NCBI GenBank assembly: GCA_023242925.1
Contig: CP096134.1
Location: forward strand, 3,863,501 to 3,927,500
DNA length: 64,000 bases
Origin: Hyphomonadaceae bacterium JAD_PAG50586_4
Lineage (GTDB): Bacteria; Pseudomonadota; Alphaproteobacteria; Caulobacterales; Aquidulcibacteraceae
Reading direction: 5' to 3'
Position 1 is the stretch's first letter. Every line of letters starts with the position of its first letter. The position numbers and the translations under genes are program-made. Below the pieces are notes generated by a model. That model was not told where the DNA came from. It did not search any database and saw only the letters and a list, made by a program, of their open reading frames with translations. This document shows, piece by piece, positions 1 to 9,092 of this stretch.

Positions 1-452
1 ACCGAGCGGCCTGATCTCACCGGCGCGAACGTGGTGGTGATTGGCCGCTCGATCCTTGTGGGCAAGCCCGCGGCGCTTTTGTTCCTTGAGCAGAACGCGA
101 CGGTGACGATCGCCCATTCCAAGACGCGCGATCTGAGGATGGTCTGCCGCGGCGCAGATATTCTGTTGGCGGCCGTGGGCCGGCCGGAAATGGTGCGCGG
201 CGACTGGATCAGACCAGGCGCCATCGTGATCGATGTCGGCACCAATCGGGTGCCGGCGCCTGAAAAGGGCGAAGGCAAAACCAAACTCGTCGGCGACGTG
301 CATTTTGCCGAGGCGATCGAAGTCGCAGCGGCGGTAACGCCGTCCCCGGCGGGGTCGGCCCAATGACGATAGCCTGCCTCCTGCGCAACACGGTGCTCGC
401 GGCGTGCGCACGCCGGGGCTGGACCGTGCCCGACGCACTTGCAGCACGCTAA
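1..452 (+). CDS. folD: FolD C-terminal part, cut by window edge and frameshifted
   Basis: Bifunctional methylenetetrahydrofolate dehydrogenase/methenyl-THF cyclohydrolase of cytosolic one-carbon metabolism. The frame is open from base 1, so the N-terminal half lies outside the window. The visible part is the NAD(P)-binding domain: VVIGRSILVGKPAALL (family GRSxxVGxP) and DVGTNRVP. The family ending PVPGGVGPMTIACLLRNT is split. Frame 1 reads VTPSPAGSAQ and stops at 366, while the next frame continues as GGVGPMTIACLLRNTVLAAC and stops at 450-452. A single lost base near 341-345 (CCG-TCCCC for CCG-GTCCCC) explains this, and adding it gives 151 whole codons. Probably a sequence error, because the tail is fully conserved. 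The family assignment is firm. Confidence 0.9.
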
Positions 453-530
453 ATGCGACCCTCGGCGCTTGTGAGCATAGGAAACCGCGTCTAGCTTCCG
501 CCCCCTAGCCCACCAGGGAGGGGATCCAAC

Positions 531-2129
531 GTGGCAAATCCATCTAAGCCCAGCGGTCTCGGCCGTCTGTTCATCCGCAAGTCGGTTGAACAGATGCATG
601 CCGAACACGAGCAGGGCGAACTGAAGAAGACACTCGGCCCGATCAATCTGATCTTGCTCGGCATCGGCTGCATCATCGGCACCGGCATTTTCGTTCTCAC
701 CGGGCGCGCGGCGGCGGAATTCGCCGGCCCCGGCATCATGATTTCATTCGTCATCACCGGCACGCTCTGTGCGCTGGTGGCGCTCTCGTACGCGGAGCTC
801 GCGTCAGCGATCCCGGTTTCGGGCTCGGCCTATTCCTATTCCTACGCATCCATGGGCGAGATCGTCGCCTGGGTGATGGGTCTGCTGCTTGTGCTGGAAT
901 ACGGCCTCGCCGCTTCCACGGTCGCGGTCGGCTGGTCGGGTTACACGATCAGTCTGCTCGCGGATTTGGGAATTCACATACCTGCCGCGCTTACAGCGGC
1001 GCCGGGCGTGCCGGTTCTCGACCATGACACTGGCGAGCAGATCGGCGTGGGCATCGTGAACCTGCCGGCCATTATTGGTCTAATCGCCGTCACCTGCCTG
1101 CTCGTTGTCGGCATTTCAGAATCGGCGTTGGTCAACAACATCGTCGTGTTCATCAAGGTAGGCGTCGTCATCGCCTTCATCGTGATCGGCGCGGCGTATG
1201 TGAATCCAGATCTCTGGAGCCCGCTCATCCCTGAACAAATCCCGGCGCCCGCGCCTGGAACGGATATGAGCATCTGGGCGCAGATTGGGCGCGCGCTTTG
1301 GGGCGTGCTCACCGGCGCCGACACCGGCCAATACGGCGTGCCCGGCCTGATCACGGGCGCTGCGACCATCTTCTTCGCCTATATCGGCTTTGAAGCGGTT
1401 TCCACCGCGGGTGCTGAATCGAAGAACCCGGGCAAGGACATGCCAATCGGCATCCTGGGCTCGCTCATCATCTGCACCATTCTCTACATTCTGACCTGCG
1501 CTGTGCTGGTCGGCATCGTGCCGTACAACCAGCTCAACAACCCGGCGCCGATCGCGCTCGCGGTCGATCAAATCGGGCTGCCGTGGTTTGCCTTCGTGGT
1601 GAAGCTCGGTGCGTTCGCTGGTCTTTCGTCAGTGATGCTGGTGCTGCTCTATGGCCAGACCCGCATCTTCTACACGATGGCCAAGGACGGCTTGATCCCG
1701 CAGGTGTTCGCCAACGTGCACCCGAAGCTGAAGACGCCTTGGATCAACACGATCCTGGTCGGCTTGCTGGCGATGGGCTTTGGGGGCTTCATGAGCCTCG
1801 ACTCGCTGGCGAACCTCACCAACGTGGGCACGCTGGCCGCGTTCGCGATCGTGTGCTTGACGGTGATCTATCTGCGCTTTGCCCGGCCGAACATCAACCG
1901 GCCGTTCAAGACGCCGCTGTTCCCGATCACGCCGCTGCTCGGCGCGCTGATGTGCATCTTCTTGCTGCTGTCGCTGATGGCGCACGACGAGACACGCAAC
2001 TTCTTCCTGATCTATCTGGCCGGCGGCTTCGTGCTCTACTTCGCCTACGGCATATGGAACTCGAAGCTCGGCAAGGGTGAAGTGGTCACCGGCCACGAAC
2101 AGCCGAACCCGGTTCAGCCGAACCAGTAA
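531..2129 (+). CDS. APC-family amino acid permease
   Basis: Inner-membrane amino acid/polyamine/organocation transporter, 532 aa, close to the cationic amino-acid permease (YfnA/CAT-like) branch. TM1 carries the glycine-rich APC motif GIGCIIGTGIF at about residues 44-54. About twelve hydrophobic helices follow, with a long periplasmic loop near 150-185, the FFAYIGFEAVSTAGAE helix typical of CAT-type proteins, and LYGQTRIFYTMAKDGL. The start is GTG at 531, preceded by a GGGAGGGG ribosome-binding site. It stands alone and is followed by a strong hairpin terminator. The substrate cannot be read from sequence; a cationic or broad amino-acid range is an inference from the branch. Confidence 0.9.
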   Translation: MANPSKPSGLGRLFIRKSVEQMHAEHEQGELKKTLGPINLILLGIGCIIGTGIFVLTGRAAAEFAGPGIMISFVITGTLCALVALSYAELASAIPVSGSAYSYSYASMGEIVAWVMGLLLVLEYGLAASTVAVGWSGYTISLLADLGIHIPAALTAAPGVPVLDHDTGEQIGVGIVNLPAIIGLIAVTCLLVVGISESALVNNIVVFIKVGVVIAFIVIGAAYVNPDLWSPLIPEQIPAPAPGTDMSIWAQIGRALWGVLTGADTGQYGVPGLITGAATIFFAYIGFEAVSTAGAESKNPGKDMPIGILGSLIICTILYILTCAVLVGIVPYNQLNNPAPIALAVDQIGLPWFAFVVKLGAFAGLSSVMLVLLYGQTRIFYTMAKDGLIPQVFANVHPKLKTPWINTILVGLLAMGFGGFMSLDSLANLTNVGTLAAFAIVCLTVIYLRFARPNINRPFKTPLFPITPLLGALMCIFLLLSLMAHDETRNFFLIYLAGGFVLYFAYGIWNSKLGKGEVVTGHEQPNPVQPNQ

Positions 2130-2151
2130 CACTCGCTTCCAGACATGCGAG

Positions 2152-2182
2152 CGCCGCCGTCGAAAGACGGCGGCGTTTTTGT
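2152..2182 (+). terminator. Rho-independent terminator of the permease gene
   Basis: A perfect 9-bp stem (CGCCGCCGT / ACGGCGGCG) with a 6-nt loop, followed directly by TTTTTG. It lies 22 bases after the permease stop codon and before the dehydratase gene. Confidence 0.85.
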
Positions 2183-2238
2183 TTGGGCGCTCGCCTTTGC
2201 GACGCGGTGCGCCATATTGGAGGCAAGGAGCGACACTC

Positions 2239-2523
2239 ATGCCTGCAGAAAAAATAGGCGCTGAAGCGGCTGTGGCGCGGTTGAACGGCTGGCGCGCGGT
2301 GGAAGGCCGCGACGCGATCACTAAGGAATTCCGCTTCAAGGATTTCAACGCAGCGTTCGGCTTCATGGCGCGCGTGGCGCTAAATGCCGAGAAGCAGGAC
2401 CATCATCCGGAATGGACGAACGTGTACAATCGCGTCGAGGTGACGCTCACAACGCATGATGCGGGAGGCGTCACGGACAAGGACGTCGCGCTGGCGCACT
2501 TTATGGATCAGGCGGCGGAGTGA
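2239..2523 (+). CDS. phhB: 4a-hydroxytetrahydrobiopterin dehydratase (PCD/DCoH)
   Basis: Dehydrates 4a-hydroxy-tetrahydrobiopterin, recycling the pterin cofactor of aromatic amino-acid hydroxylases; cytosolic. The protein is 94 aa, the usual family length. It has the active-site segment KQDHHPEW-x-NVYN (His55, His56) and VEVTLTTHD (His73) that define the fold. The frame is open further upstream, but the ATG at 2239 is the right start: a GGAGG...AAGGAG site lies just ahead of it and the upstream part crosses the permease terminator. No phenylalanine hydroxylase gene is next to it, so the partner enzyme must be elsewhere or the pterin role is different. Confidence 0.93.
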   Translation: MPAEKIGAEAAVARLNGWRAVEGRDAITKEFRFKDFNAAFGFMARVALNAEKQDHHPEWTNVYNRVEVTLTTHDAGGVTDKDVALAHFMDQAAE

Positions 2524-2556
2524 AGCCCAGGCACAGCGCGTTCATTTTATGACTTC

Positions 2557-2655
2557 GTCATTCCGGACGCGCGGAGCGTGATCGTGAACCCAGTGCAACA
2601 GTCGCGACCTTGGCCCCGGGTTCCGGGTTCGGCCTGCGGCCGCCCCGGAATCACT
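2557..2655. repeat. Palindromic mosaic (REP-like) intergenic repeat
   Basis: An imperfect palindrome between convergent genes. TCATTCCGG at the left pairs with CCGGAATCA at the right, and an inner GAACCCAG pairs with repeated GGGTTC blocks. GCGCGGAGCG and GGCCTGCGGCCGC lie in between. This is the layout of dispersed palindromic elements common in alphaproteobacterial intergenic DNA. Only one copy is obvious in this window, so its dispersed nature is inferred. Confidence 0.55.
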
Positions 2656-2658
2656 GCG

Positions 2659-2754
2659 TTAGAGAATGAGTGAGCGGAGTGCGTACGCCACGGCAGCGAC
2701 CGCGGCTAAACTTCCGATCCACAGCACCACAAACCACAGCACGCGTTCGCCCAA
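2659..2754 (-). CDS. DUF2474-like microprotein of the cytochrome bd operon
   Basis: A 31-codon frame 33 bases behind cydB that reads LGERVLWFVVLWIGSLAA then VAAVAYALRSLIL and a TAA stop. It is one hydrophobic helix with a basic N-terminus and the W-F-x-x-LW-x-x-S-x-A pattern of DUF2474, a family of very small proteins coded next to cydAB of the short-Q-loop type. A GGGGAGG site precedes the TTG at 2752-2754. By analogy with CydX/CydS it may be a small accessory subunit that stabilises the oxidase in the inner membrane. The family call rests on pattern and position, and the start codon is the least certain part. Confidence 0.65.
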   Translation of the reverse strand: MGERVLWFVVLWIGSLAAVAAVAYALRSLIL

Positions 2755-2787
2755 CGGCCGCCGGGCCTCCCCTCTTCCGGCGGGCCT

Positions 2788-3822
2788 TCAATGATAGGCG
2801 GCATCGTTGTCGACCTTGGCGCGGAAGATCCAATAGACGTAAGCCGTGTAGCCCAGAATGATCGGCAACATCGGCGCCGCGCCCCAGAGCATGAGCGAAA
2901 GCGCGTTGTCGGCGGCGGCGGCGTCCGCTGGCGTCATCGCGAAGGGCACCATGTAGGGCCAGAGGCTGAACGCAAGGCCGAGATAACCGATTAGGAAAAG
3001 GCCGACAGCGTAGAGATATGGCGCGAAATGGCGGCGTTGATCGGCGCCGCGCCAGAGCATGAAGCAGATCGCGGCGGCAGAGATCGGCAGTGGCGCGAGC
3101 TTGACGAAGGTCGGCCAATCCACGCTCGTCATGGTGAGGCCCCATCGTTCGGTGACACGCGGATCGACGCCGAGCGTGGCGAGGCTGACGGCGCCCATCG
3201 CGAGCGCGGTGAGGATAGCGAGTTGCTTCACCCAGGTGCGCGCACGTTCGAAGAGTTCGCCTTGGGTTTTGAACACGAGCCATGCGGCGCCGAGCAGTGC
3301 GTAGCCGATCACTATGGCGGCGGCGACGAGCAGCGAGAATGGCGACAGCCAATCGAGCGCGCCGCCGGCGAATTGGCCGTTCTCTAATGTCACGCCTTGG
3401 ATGAAACCGCCGAGCACGAAACCCTGCGCGATGGCGGCGACGATGGAGCCAGCGGAAAACGCGATCGTCCACCATTTGGCGCCGAGGCCGCGGCCGTGGT
3501 GGCGAAACTCGAATGCAACGCCGCGAAAGATCAGCGCAAGCAGCATGAGAATGATCGGCGCGTAGAGCGCGGGCATAAGTGCGGCGTAGGCTTTCGGGAA
3601 GGCCGCGAACAAACCGCCGCCGCCGAGCACGAGCCAGGTCTCATTTCCGTCCCACACCGGCGCGATCGCGGCTTGCATCTGGTCACGCTCGCGCGCGTCT
3701 TTCGCGAAGGGAAATAGGATGCCGACGCCGAGGTCGAAACCGTCCAGCGCGACATAGAGGAACACCGCGACGGCGATGAGGATCGCCCAGATCATGGAGA
3801 GTTCTGTGCCGAAGACCATCAC
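2788..3822 (-). CDS. cydB: Cytochrome bd ubiquinol oxidase subunit II
   Basis: Integral-membrane partner of CydA in the bd-type quinol oxidase, which reduces oxygen to water with high affinity and does not pump protons. The 344-aa protein has about eight helices, the N-terminal VALDGFDLGVGILFPF signature, and PVWDGNETWLVLGGGGLFAAFP, the most conserved CydB stretch. Its ATG overlaps the cydA stop codon (ATGA, 3819-3822), so the two are translationally coupled. The DUF2474-like microprotein follows. Confidence 0.96.
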   Translation of the reverse strand: MMVFGTELSMIWAILIAVAVFLYVALDGFDLGVGILFPFAKDARERDQMQAAIAPVWDGNETWLVLGGGGLFAAFPKAYAALMPALYAPIILMLLALIFRGVAFEFRHHGRGLGAKWWTIAFSAGSIVAAIAQGFVLGGFIQGVTLENGQFAGGALDWLSPFSLLVAAAIVIGYALLGAAWLVFKTQGELFERARTWVKQLAILTALAMGAVSLATLGVDPRVTERWGLTMTSVDWPTFVKLAPLPISAAAICFMLWRGADQRRHFAPYLYAVGLFLIGYLGLAFSLWPYMVPFAMTPADAAAADNALSLMLWGAAPMLPIILGYTAYVYWIFRAKVDNDAAYH

Positions 3823-5200
3823 GGCGCCTCCTTGATCGCGCCGCCGAGCGGCGTGCCAGGCGGTTGGTTGGATTGTGGCGGCGACTCGTCGCTCTCCGGC
3901 CCTTTGCCCATGAGGCGCAGGATGTAAAGCGCGCCGGCGCTGAAGACGATGGCGTACACGATGATGAAGAAGAGCAGCGACGTAGCGACAGAGGCGGCGC
4001 TAACGGGCGAGACCGCATCGGCCGTGCGGAGCACGCCATAGACGACATAGGGCTGGCGCCCGACTTCGGCGGTGATCCAGCCGGTGAGCACCCCCACGAA
4101 GCCGCTGGGCGCAGCGAGCACGAGCGCGCGATGATACCAAGTAGCGGCGTCGAGGCGTTTGAGCGCCCAGGCGGCGGCGCCCAAAGCCCAAGCATCAGCA
4201 TAATGAGGCCCATGCCGACCATGATGCGGAACGCCCAGAACGTGATCCACACTGGCGGGCGGTCTTGCTCGGCAAATTGGTCGAGGCCCGGCAGCACATC
4301 GTCGGGGCCGGCATTGTTCACGGTGGAGCCAAAGCCGGGGATGGCGAGTTCGAAATGGTTGGTCTCGGCCTCCTCGTCGGGCCAGCCGATGAGCACGGTC
4401 GGTTGTTGCGTGCGCGTCGTCCACCAGCCTTCGAGCGCGGCGACTTTGGCGGGCTGGTGATGGCCGGCGACGATGCCGCTCTCGTGGCCGACCATGATCT
4501 GTATCGGCGTGACGATCGCCATCATCAGGACCGCCATGCGCAGCGCGGTGCGGCTTTCAGGTATCGCCTTTTTCTTGAGGAGCGCGAAGGCTGAGGCGCC
4601 AGCGACAACCATCGCGGTGGTGAGGAAGGCCGCGAGCACCATGTGCGCGAGCCGGCTTGGCAGCGATGGGCTGAAGATCACTTCCACGAAATTCGTCGCG
4701 ATCATCGTGCCGTCTTCGGCCCAGGTCCAACCTTGTGGCGTCTGCATCCAGGAATTGGCCGAGAGAATCCAGAACGCGCTGATCAGCGTGCCGATGGCGA
4801 CCATGCAAGTGGAGAAGAAGTGCAGCCCCGGCCCCACCCGCTTCCAGCCGAACAGCATGATGCCGAGGAAGGACGCTTCGAGGAAAAACGCGGTGAGCAC
4901 TTCGTAGGCCAGCAACGGCCCGATGACGCTGCCGGTGATGGAGGCAAACAGGCTCCAATTGGTGCCGAATTGGTAGGACATGACGACGCCGGAGACGACC
5001 CCCATGCCAAACGACAGCGCGAAGATTTTGACCCAGAAGAGATAGAGGTTCTTGAACAGCCGCTTCTTGGTGAAGAGCCACAAACCTTCCAGCACAGCGA
5101 GAAACGACGCGAGCCCGATCGTGAAGGCCGGGAAGATGATGTGGAAGCCGATCGTGAATGCGAACTGCAAGCGCGATAAGAGCAGCGCGTCCCATTCCAT
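3819..5200 (-). CDS. cydA: Cytochrome bd ubiquinol oxidase subunit I (frameshifted)
   Basis: Quinol-oxidising, haem-carrying subunit of the bd oxidase in the inner membrane. The N-terminal frame has the haem ligand region GFHIIFPAFTIG (His about 20), the second histidine in RLAHMVLAAF, the quinol loop GHHQPAKVAALEGWW and FRIMVGMG with the methionine ligand. After GLW near 4170-4182 this frame degenerates, while another frame resumes with LAAPSGFVGVLTGWITAEVG then RQPYVVYG and ends at 3819. One base missing in a GCGCCGCCGCC tract restores a 460-aa protein. The quinol loop is short, as in cyanide-insensitive (CIO-like) oxidases, which fits the DUF2474 neighbour. Probably intact in the organism. 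Confidence 0.92.
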
Positions 5201-5302
5201 GCGTCACCTCGTTAGAGGCAACCTATGCCTTTACGCCAAGCCGGCAAGCTTGCGCTTTGCCGCGCCGCGCCACACAGTCGCGCGACATAAAGGGAGGACA
5301 AC

Positions 5303-6082
5303 ATGGCCGGGCGCGTTGCAGGGAAGAAGGTGTTTGTGACGGGCGCGGCGCAAGGCCTGGGCGCGGCGATCGCGTCGGCCGTGGCGGCCGAAGGCGGCAA
5401 GGTCGCGCTCGCGGACATCAACGCCGCCGGTGTGGAGAAGCTCGCGGGCGAATTGAACGCCGCGCATGGCGCAGGCGTCGCTTCGGCCTATGCGATGGAC
5501 GTTACGAACGAAGCGCAATGGATCGCCGCGCTTGATGCCGCGAACAATGCGATGGGCGGCATCTCGGGGCTCGTGAACAATGCCGGCGTCGCCGGCGATA
5601 AGGGCGGTGTCGAGGAGCTCGATTTCGCGACCTTCAAACGCATCATGAGCATCAATGTGGACTCGGTGTTCCTGGGCGCAAAATACGCGATCAAATATTT
5701 GGCCGCGAACCAACCCGGGTCGATCGTGAACATCAGCTCGATCGCCGGCATTATCGCGAGTTGGAATACGCCGGCCTACAACGCCTCGAAGGCGGCGGTG
5801 CTGCACCTCTCCAAGAACATCGCGCTCTATTGCGCCAAGAAGAAGCTCGACGTGCGTTCGAACTCGATCCACCCGACCTTCATCAGCACGCCGATCCTCG
5901 ATCCGCTGCGGGCGATGTTCGGCGCGGAGGAAGCCGAGGCGAAACTGGCGCGACAAGTTCCCCTGGGCCGCATCGGCCAACCGGGGGATATCGCCATGGC
6001 GGCGATCTATCTCCTCTCGGACGAAAGCCGTTTCGTCACCGGCGCGGAACTGAAAGTCGATGGCGGCATCTCGGCTATGTGA
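5303..6082 (+). CDS. SDR-family oxidoreductase
   Basis: A classical short-chain dehydrogenase/reductase of 259 aa. It has an N-terminal Rossmann fold with the TGAAQGLG cofactor motif (residues 13-20), NNAG after strand 4, ISSIAG with the catalytic serine, the YNASK tyrosine-lysine pair, and the usual C-terminal TGAELKVDGG. The Asp after strand 2 (ALADINA) points to NAD(H) rather than NADP(H). It is monocistronic, with an AGGGAGGA site before the ATG, and divergent from cydA. The substrate is unknown; relatives act on sterols, cyclic alcohols or 3-oxoacyl groups. Confidence 0.85.
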   Translation: MAGRVAGKKVFVTGAAQGLGAAIASAVAAEGGKVALADINAAGVEKLAGELNAAHGAGVASAYAMDVTNEAQWIAALDAANNAMGGISGLVNNAGVAGDKGGVEELDFATFKRIMSINVDSVFLGAKYAIKYLAANQPGSIVNISSIAGIIASWNTPAYNASKAAVLHLSKNIALYCAKKKLDVRSNSIHPTFISTPILDPLRAMFGAEEAEAKLARQVPLGRIGQPGDIAMAAIYLLSDESRFVTGAELKVDGGISAM

Positions 6083-6118
6083 TTTGCCGATCCGGTTCCC
6101 CCGTCCAACATTGAGAGA

Positions 6119-6661
6119 ATGAAAGCACTGATGCGGAAGCTCGCGGCCCTCCTCTGCATGTTCACCCTGGCGGCGTGCGGCCAGCCGGCGGCACCCAGCG
6201 GTGGCGAGACGCCGGCCCCGGCGGCGCAAGGCGGCGCGGACGAGGTGATGCTGGGCTCGACGCAGAATTTGCCGGATTGGCTCTTGGTGGCGCGACAGCG
6301 CGATTGCCGGGGCGAAGGCGCTGCGGACCAGGAATGCCTGGGCCAAGTACATTTCAATCAACGCACGATCACGCGCAGCGCCGATGGCTCGGCGGCGGAC
6401 ATCTGGGTGCAGGTCACGCACGGCCAAGAACAGCTCTACCAATACGAGACCGAGACCACGCGTACCACCATCCGCTACACGCAGCAGCGCCTACACTACC
6501 GGTTCAATTGCAACGAACAGCAATTCACGCTGGTCGAGCGCCAGATCATGGGCTCGAACGAAGTTGTGGTCGCACGCGACGAACCGCGCCAGATTTATCG
6601 CGCGCCGGTGCAAGGCAGCGTGACCCACATCGTGATGCCGATCGCCTGCCGGGGCGCTTAA
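6119..6661 (+). CDS. Small lipoprotein, unknown function
   Basis: A 180-aa predicted lipoprotein. A basic N-terminus and a hydrophobic helix end in the lipobox LAAC (lipid-bearing Cys20), then an Ala/Pro/Gly-rich linker, then a compact domain with four more cysteines (DCRG, QECLG, FNCNE and IACRGA at the very end) that could form disulfides in the periplasm. No family is recognised. It lies between the SDR gene and a convergent exported-protein gene. The start is ATG at 6119; an AGAG stretch is the only hint of a ribosome-binding site. Confidence 0.7.
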   Translation: MKALMRKLAALLCMFTLAACGQPAAPSGGETPAPAAQGGADEVMLGSTQNLPDWLLVARQRDCRGEGAADQECLGQVHFNQRTITRSADGSAADIWVQVTHGQEQLYQYETETTRTTIRYTQQRLHYRFNCNEQQFTLVERQIMGSNEVVVARDEPRQIYRAPVQGSVTHIVMPIACRGA

Positions 6662-6665
6662 GCGC

Positions 6666-7112
6666 TTAGCCTTGGCGGCGCTGGTAGATGATGTTGACCA
6701 GTAACACGCGCGCGCCGGGCGCGCCCAAGGCCTGATCGATCGATTGCTGCATGAGGCGCGTGAGCTGCGTCGGGTCCGGCGCGGTGCGATCGCGATAATA
6801 GGTGTTGGCGTAAACCGCGAGCGCAGTCCGGAGCGCGTCACGCAAGCGTGGGCCGTTGCGCTGCGCACGCTCCCGCAATGTGGCGTCCGGCACATCGATG
6901 CCCATATCCACCACGAGCGTGCCGCGCGTGGATGCCCGCTGCAATACGCCGGCCGAGAGCGTCGGCATCGGCACAAAGGATTCTGCCGAGGTCAGGCGTT
7001 CTTGGCGCGTCGCTGGCGCTTGGCTGGTCCCGCCGCCACCCGATCCAGACGCAGCCGCGGGCCCGGCGACAAACGCCGCGCAGAGACCGGCAATGAGGGC
7101 GCGCCTTTGCAT
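6666..7112 (-). CDS. Exported protein of unknown function (FliL-like pattern, weak)
   Basis: A 148-aa protein with an N-terminal export signal (MQRRALIAGLCAAFVAGPAA) and a Ser/Gly linker. The domain LVVDMGIDVPDATLRERAQR, followed by LRDALRTALAVYAN and a final ARVLLVNIIYQRR, resembles the strand-helix-strand order of FliL-type proteins (short conserved strand, LRDxL helix, closing strand ending in Q). The similarity is only in pattern and could be chance. It lies 36 bases downstream of the patatin gene on the same strand, so all three minus-strand genes (8998 to 6666) may be one transcript. Confidence 0.6.
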   Translation of the reverse strand: MQRRALIAGLCAAFVAGPAAASGSGGGGTSQAPATRQERLTSAESFVPMPTLSAGVLQRASTRGTLVVDMGIDVPDATLRERAQRNGPRLRDALRTALAVYANTYYRDRTAPDPTQLTRLMQQSIDQALGAPGARVLLVNIIYQRRQG

Positions 7113-7148
7113 GATGCGCGAAAATGCGCCGACGTGGTTAGAGAAGCG

Positions 7149-8219
7149 TTAGCGGAGCGGCTTGGCTTCGCCGGGCGCGGGCTCGTCGCGAAACATGGCG
7201 GCGAGATCGACCGTGGAGCGCTGGCCGAGCGCATCGAAATGCTGGCCGAGCCACTGGTCGGCGGCGCTGCGGCCGGTTTCGAAGAGCTTGGTGAAAAAGC
7301 CAATATCGGTATTGAGGTCGACGCCGAGGCCCAGCGGCGTCAGCGCCGTGCCTTCGCTGACATTGTGCACCAGCATTTTACGATATCGCTTCGACGGCAG
7401 CATCTGCTGATCCAGCATACGGCCGACGAATTCGATGGCGCGGAGTTCGCTCAAGAGGTTGGCGTTGAAATTGATCTCGGCGACGCGCGCGGTGATCTCG
7501 ACCGGCGATCGCGGCGCGCCGGGGCGCTCGAGGGGATTGATCTGGACGATGACGATGTCGCGCGTGGCTTCGACGCCGAAGAGCGGGAAGAGCGCCGGAT
7601 TGCCGGTGTAGCCGCCGTCCCAGTACGGCGCGCCGTCGATCATAACGGCTTGGAACAGTTGCGGCAGGCAGGCGGAGGCCATGACATGGTCGGCCGTGAG
7701 TTCGGCGTTCTTGAAGATACGAATGCGGCCGGTTTCGACATTGGTTGCGCCGATGAAGAGTTGCAGATCGCACGCGCGCACGCGTTCGAAATCCACCGTC
7801 TCTTCGAGCAGCTCTTTGAGTGGATTCACGTTGAGCGGGTTGAAATCGTAGGGGCTCGCCCAACGGCTCGCCATGTCGGCCCAGAGGGCGAGATAGGATT
7901 CAGGCGCCCAGCCCGGCTTAAAGGCGTTCAAGAACGCCATCATTGGCGTGCGGCGATAGGGATTGGTGCGCCCCTCGCGTGCAATGCTTTCCCAAAACTG
8001 GCGCAGCTTGGTGCGCGCGCCCTCGCCGCCGCCTTCGCGGAAGCCGTCCGCCAACACCACCGCGCACATCGCGCCGGCCGATGAGCCGGACACCGCCTTG
8101 ATGGCGATGCGCTCATCCTCCAGCAAACGATCGAGCGCACCCCAGGTGTAGGCGCCAAGCGCGCCGCCGCCTTGCAGTGCAAGCGAGATCGGTTTGGGCT
8201 TGGCCTTCGTCTTGCTCAC
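7149..8219 (-). CDS. Patatin-like phospholipase family protein
   Basis: A predicted acyl hydrolase with a Ser-Asp dyad, 356 aa, without an export signal, so probably cytosolic or membrane-peripheral. It has the oxyanion loop LQGGGALGAYTWG (residues 15-27), the nucleophile elbow GSSAG (Ser47) and the catalytic aspartate in DGGYTGNPALFPL. The C-terminal part is the longer form often found beside polyhydroxybutyrate genes. Its ATG overlaps the stop of 3-hydroxybutyrate dehydrogenase (ATGA at 8216-8219). The coupling suggests a role in lipid or PHB-granule turnover; this is an inference. Confidence 0.88.
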   Translation of the reverse strand: MSKTKAKPKPISLALQGGGALGAYTWGALDRLLEDERIAIKAVSGSSAGAMCAVVLADGFREGGGEGARTKLRQFWESIAREGRTNPYRRTPMMAFLNAFKPGWAPESYLALWADMASRWASPYDFNPLNVNPLKELLEETVDFERVRACDLQLFIGATNVETGRIRIFKNAELTADHVMASACLPQLFQAVMIDGAPYWDGGYTGNPALFPLFGVEATRDIVIVQINPLERPGAPRSPVEITARVAEINFNANLLSELRAIEFVGRMLDQQMLPSKRYRKMLVHNVSEGTALTPLGLGVDLNTDIGFFTKLFETGRSAADQWLGQHFDALGQRSTVDLAAMFRDEPAPGEAKPLR

Positions 8220-8998
8220 TGCGCCGTCCAGCCGCCATCGACGTTGAGCGAGGCGCCGTTGATCTGATCGGCGGCGGGCGTGGTGAGGAAGAGCGCGATA
8301 CCGGCGACGTCTTCGATCTTCACGAACTCCTTGGTGGGCTGCGCGGCGAGCAACACGTCGTTGATGACCTGTTCGCGCGTCATGTTGCGCGCCTTCATCG
8401 TGTCGGGGATTTGGTTCTCGACGAGCGGCGTCAGCACGTAGCCGGGCGAGATGGCGTTGCAGCGCACGCCGAACGCCGCGCCTTCAAGCGCTACGGTTTT
8501 GGTGAGCCCCAGAATGCCGTGCTTGGCCGCGACATAAGCCGACTTGAACGGCGAGGCGACATGCGCGTGCGCCGAGGCGATGTTGATGATGCGGCCGTAT
8601 TTGCGCTCCTTCATCGGGCGCATGGCGGCGCGGATGGCGTGGAACGCGGCCGAGAGATTAAGCGCAATGATCGCGTTCCATTTGTCGACCGGGAAATCTT
8701 CGATCGGCGACACGTATTGGATGCCGGCGTTGTTCACGAGCACGTCGAGACGGCCGAACGCGCCAACAGCACTTTCCACCATGCCGGCGCAGGCTTCGGC
8801 CTGCATCAGGTTGGCGCCGTCATAGCGGACCTCGACACCGGTTTCGGCGGCGAGGCCGGCGCGAACCTTCTCAATTTCGTTAGGATCGCCCAGGCCGTTG
8901 AGCGTCACATTCATGCCGGCTTTGGCAAAAGCAGTGGCGACGCCGAGGCCAATGCCGCTGGTGGAGCCGGTTACCAATGCGGCTTTACGATCGCTCAT
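8216..8998 (-). CDS. bdhA: 3-hydroxybutyrate dehydrogenase
   Basis: NAD-dependent oxidation of (R)-3-hydroxybutyrate to acetoacetate, part of PHB and ketone-body use. The 260-aa length matches the family exactly when the ATG at 8996-8998 is used (GAGAAGG site upstream); the longer open frame adds an improbable leader. Motifs are TGSTSGIGLG (10-19), NNAGIQ, the substrate-loop AHAHVASPFKSAYVAAKHG with Tyr and Lys, and NAISPGYVLTPLVENQI with a C-terminal NVDGGWTAQ. The NNAGIQ-x-VSPIEDFP stretch and the -GGWTAQ end are typical of BdhA rather than of other SDRs. Confidence 0.92.
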   Translation of the reverse strand: MSDRKAALVTGSTSGIGLGVATAFAKAGMNVTLNGLGDPNEIEKVRAGLAAETGVEVRYDGANLMQAEACAGMVESAVGAFGRLDVLVNNAGIQYVSPIEDFPVDKWNAIIALNLSAAFHAIRAAMRPMKERKYGRIINIASAHAHVASPFKSAYVAAKHGILGLTKTVALEGAAFGVRCNAISPGYVLTPLVENQIPDTMKARNMTREQVINDVLLAAQPTKEFVKIEDVAGIALFLTTPAADQINGASLNVDGGWTAQ

Positions 8999-9092
8999 GT
9001 GCTTACCTTCTCCTGGTCGTCTTGCGCGCGTCACCCGGAACCGCTAGCGCAAGCACGGATATAGCCGGCCTGCGGCACGCGAGGGACACGTC

